DNA from: Amia ocellicauda
Lineage: Eukaryota; Chordata; Actinopteri; Amiiformes; Amiidae
Direction of reading: 5' to 3'
Length of the DNA: 64,000 nucleotides
Assembly: GCF_036373705.1 (NCBI RefSeq)
Contig: NC_089866.1
Location: 9,310,001 to 9,374,000, forward strand
Position 1 is the stretch's first letter; every line of letters starts with the position of its first letter. The notes beneath the pieces are model-generated. The model saw only the letters and a list, made by a program, of their open reading frames with translations. It searched no databases and was not told the origin of the DNA. Shown here in pieces: positions 61,301 through 64,000 of this stretch. Made by a program: the position numbers and the translations under genes.

Positions 61301-64000
61301 CTCTTTCACAGAAGCTGGGCAGAAAGCAAAAGGAAAAAAATAGAAAATAACCACTACACAACCAAACTAAACTCTTCCTCCAAGGCATTTTATCTTAGTC
61401 TCCAGTGGAGGCCTCTCTCAGTGGAGAATTCCTGACCTACGCTGACAACAGTCGGGGCCTTTGTGGAGAAGCCCTATTCGTCTCCCCACCTCCCTGCTCT
61501 GGCCTGTGCAGGAGGAAAAAGGCACCATTTTCTGGGAGCCGAGCCGCACTTCCTGTTGGAATCAATAGCGGTGGCTGTGTTTACACGGGCAGGGCACCCC
61601 AGTCTACAGGGTGAGACGAGGAGAGAGGGAGGGAGATCCAGAGGGAAAGGTGGGGGAAGAGGGAGACAAACGTGTGGAAATGACACATTTAGCTTGGTTG
61701 CTGCAGACACAGCAGCTCTCTCGAGGCAGTACTGAGAAGGCTCCTCTGACACCACCCTGCCAACAAGGGAGCCAGGGGTCTTGCCTTTGTTTTAGCACAG
61801 CCGGCCCTTCAAGATATGCCAGACACTCCAAGCTGCCAAACCAGCTCACATTGGGAATTAACCCCCTTCCCCCACTGCAAGCTGGTACCGAACCACATTT
61901 GTCACTCCCAGAAACAGCTTCACTCCCTGGACAAGACGTAAACTAAAGCCCTCGGGTCAAAGTAGCTCAAACCAACTGATCACTGCCATACATGTTTCTC
62001 ACAGCAGTCAGAAAGAGGAGGCAGGGAGCTTGTGTTTAGGGAATAACGCCAGCGACAGACAGGGAAACAGCCACGCTATTGGCACTCAACTTCAAATCCA
62101 ATCGAACAAACTTTTTTTTTTTAAAAAGGGACGTGCCGCTGCTGAAATAGCCAAAACAAAAACAAGCATGTATATAGACAGTCCCCAGAGCCACTCAATT
62201 GAAACCTCCAGCCCTGAAAAGCTATTTTCTCATAATTTTTCTGTGCAAGAATAATTATATATCAGGAATCCCCTTTGGAAAAACCCTGAAGCTTCCTCAC
62301 CACAACACAGTCACCGAGACCAGTAGTGCAGTTGTTGTTGTTCAGAGGCACTGATCTCACTCACACACACACTCACACACAGGAGGGGGCCACAACTCAC
62401 AACAACAATCACCTAAACTCTGCCTTGAAATATGAAATCAATTTTGGTATGAACGTTTATGAATTGTGAAGCAACTGAAAAAGAAAAGGCTTGAAATGTA
62501 CAACCCCCAGCTCCCACAATGACACAGGAATGCCCTTGCAATATGTAAGGGCAGACCTCCCCCAGCACAGCCCCCCCCCCCTGCCCCCAACACATCTCCT
62601 AGCACTGGCTCACCTCCGCCTCCTCCTCCTCCTCCTCCTTATATTAGACTGCAGAAGCTACTGCACACACAGAGGCATGCTGGGAAATGTAGGTAGAAGG
62701 CAGAAAGAGGTCATCTGGCTAGACAGAGAGGTCAACTCAGGGGAGAGCAGCGCAGGGAACAATCCAGCGCACAGCACTACTGCCTCTGGCCGTTCATACA
62801 AACACAGTAATACTCATCTCACATGCACTGCCATTTTTCGCCATCCACTTTTTAATGATTCCTTCTTTCCCTTCTTTCCTAAGTATCTTATTGTCAAACC
62901 ATTTACAGAGACTGATAAATGGCCTTCACTTCAGTCATCGAAGTTCAATCCCAAAATGAAAACCCACTTAAAACATGGTTTTGTTTTAGTACAAACAAAT
63001 GCATTATACCAATTATCTGCATTATAAAAACATTATGCAAATGCAGTCGACAGTGCTTCAGCCCAGTCCTGATCAAAGCGAGCGCGTTGTCCTTAATGAA
63101 CAATATGCAGGACCACTGTCCGTACTGCACAGCACACGCTGGAACCTGCATAATGAACCCCTTTGATGTTTAATTGCCAGTACAGCCTCACACCGCACTG
63201 TATTTAATCATGATTAGGTTTGTACTGCAGCAGGGAGAAGGAAGGAAACACACCACGTAAAGCATAAAGATCTCCTGCTCATAGAAACACTGCATAATAG
63301 TGCATAATTTAGGGTGGTGATGAGCAAGTACAGTGCGGATGTGTTGCTTCTTCACCTGTGGGGGAGCTGAGGGGGTTAGAAGTCTTTGATCTTTAAAGAA
63401 ATGGCACTTTCAATCTGGCCCACAAGCAGCGGCATTTCTAGTGGGGAGGTTTCCATCCCCCCCTTACACGAGAAGCTTACACAGCAGGGTATGGCCTTCA
63501 TGCGCCTGGTGTACATTTGGTAGAGAGAGCACTTTCCCCCACAGCGATGCTGCAGATGCGCACAAGTGTAAAGTCATGAAGGCAAGAGCTGATCTTCACC
63601 AGGAGACTGCACACATGCAATCTTGTGCCTTTCAATCAGCACTGCGTCAATTTGTGAAAAAGAAAAACACACACACAGGGCAACACAGATTAGGTTCGCA
63701 GGACCGAGCTGTGCTGATAAGCCGAAAATAAAAGATTCAGGAGCATGTTAACAGATGGACTCGGGCTCTGCGAACAATGTGTTCAATGCGTCCTACAATA
63801 GAGTGCAAACTGTTCCACATTCAGAGTTTAACCAGCCTATATTTCATCTAACAACAGCTAGCATGTATTGCGTTCTAGACTGCAGACCAACCAGTTGTGG
63901 ATTTGCTTTCTTCCCTTTTTTTTTTTTTTTTAATCTGCATTTCTCTTGTCTCGACAGGATTTAGTCTGATTACCCAACCCATATTATCTGCATCCAAGTT
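52376..64000. other. Non-coding interval, probably UBALD1 intron or upstream DNA
   Basis: No exon with family resemblance was found on either strand. Simple repeats include a GCCAGCCA/CCGCCCGC tract at about 58430-58480, a 20-A run near 57036-57055 and a CTC triplet run near 62623-62638. The segment 61450-62800 is richer in GC than the rest and carries a ZNF143-like motif. Confidence 0.5.
62675..62693 (-). promoter_or_regulatory. ZNF143/STAF-type promoter motif
   Basis: GCATGCTGGGAAATGTAGG is the reverse complement of the long ZNF143 motif (ACTACAATTCCCAGCATGC) with only about two mismatches. In vertebrates this motif sits close to transcription starts. No gene start could be assigned next to it. 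Confidence 0.55.

Noticed and set aside
1-64000. Search for U12-type introns, given that SNRNP25 belongs to the minor spliceosome
   Set aside because: All donors in the joined genes are of the ordinary GT type (gtgagt, gtaaga, gtacgt and similar); no ATATCCTT or GTATCCTT donor was found at a supported exon edge.
1-64000. CRISPR arrays, tRNA or rRNA genes, bacterial operons
   Set aside because: No regularly spaced repeats, cloverleaf genes or rRNA segments were seen; the sequence is vertebrate nuclear DNA.

Overview
The window is nuclear DNA of a vertebrate, most likely a ray-finned fish. Coding sequence is split into short exons with GT/AG borders. The encoded proteins are recognisable vertebrate orthologues (SNRNP25, POLR3K, CDIP1, C16orf96, UBALD1). 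The repeats are typical of fish: Tc1-like DD34E transposons, small hAT-type elements, a 5'-truncated retroposon and TA/GA/CA microsatellites. The species cannot be named from the sequence.

Layout. Positions 358-1748 hold a minus-strand LITAF-domain gene that runs off the left edge. A dead Tc1 element lies at 3786-5320. SNRNP25 (minus, 5 coding exons, 6191-8329) and POLR3K (plus, 3 exons, 9025-10124) are head to head and share a promoter interval. About 7.7 kb of AT-rich non-coding DNA follows, including an internally deleted Tc1 relative (15902-16818). CDIP1 (minus, 4 coding exons, 17784-20296) comes next, with a probable non-coding first exon and promoter near 26.6-26.9 kb. C16orf96 (plus, 14 exons, 28766-39102) follows a short interval that carries a hAT MITE. 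Positions 39.1-50.5 kb contain no gene I can support. The last coding exon of UBALD1 (minus) is at 50531-50827. An almost intact Tc1 element with an open 337-residue transposase (50962-52373) sits about 135 bp upstream of that exon. From 52.4 kb to the right edge I find no exon, so the first UBALD1 exons are probably beyond the window.

How the genes relate. CDIP1 and the left-edge gene are two LITAF-family zinc-binding membrane-associated proteins with the same intron position inside the domain. SNRNP25 (minor spliceosome) and POLR3K (RNA polymerase III) are unrelated housekeeping genes sharing a promoter. CDIP1, C16orf96 and UBALD1 are neighbours in mammals too (human 16p13.3), so that block is conserved. 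The SNRNP25/POLR3K pair is next to CDIP1 here but far from it in human. No undescribed gene system is evident. The most interesting points are the Tc1 copy with all three catalytic residues and a perfect 41-bp promoter palindrome, two hAT MITEs with clear 8-bp target duplications, and a ZNF143-type promoter motif at 62.7 kb with no gene assigned to it.
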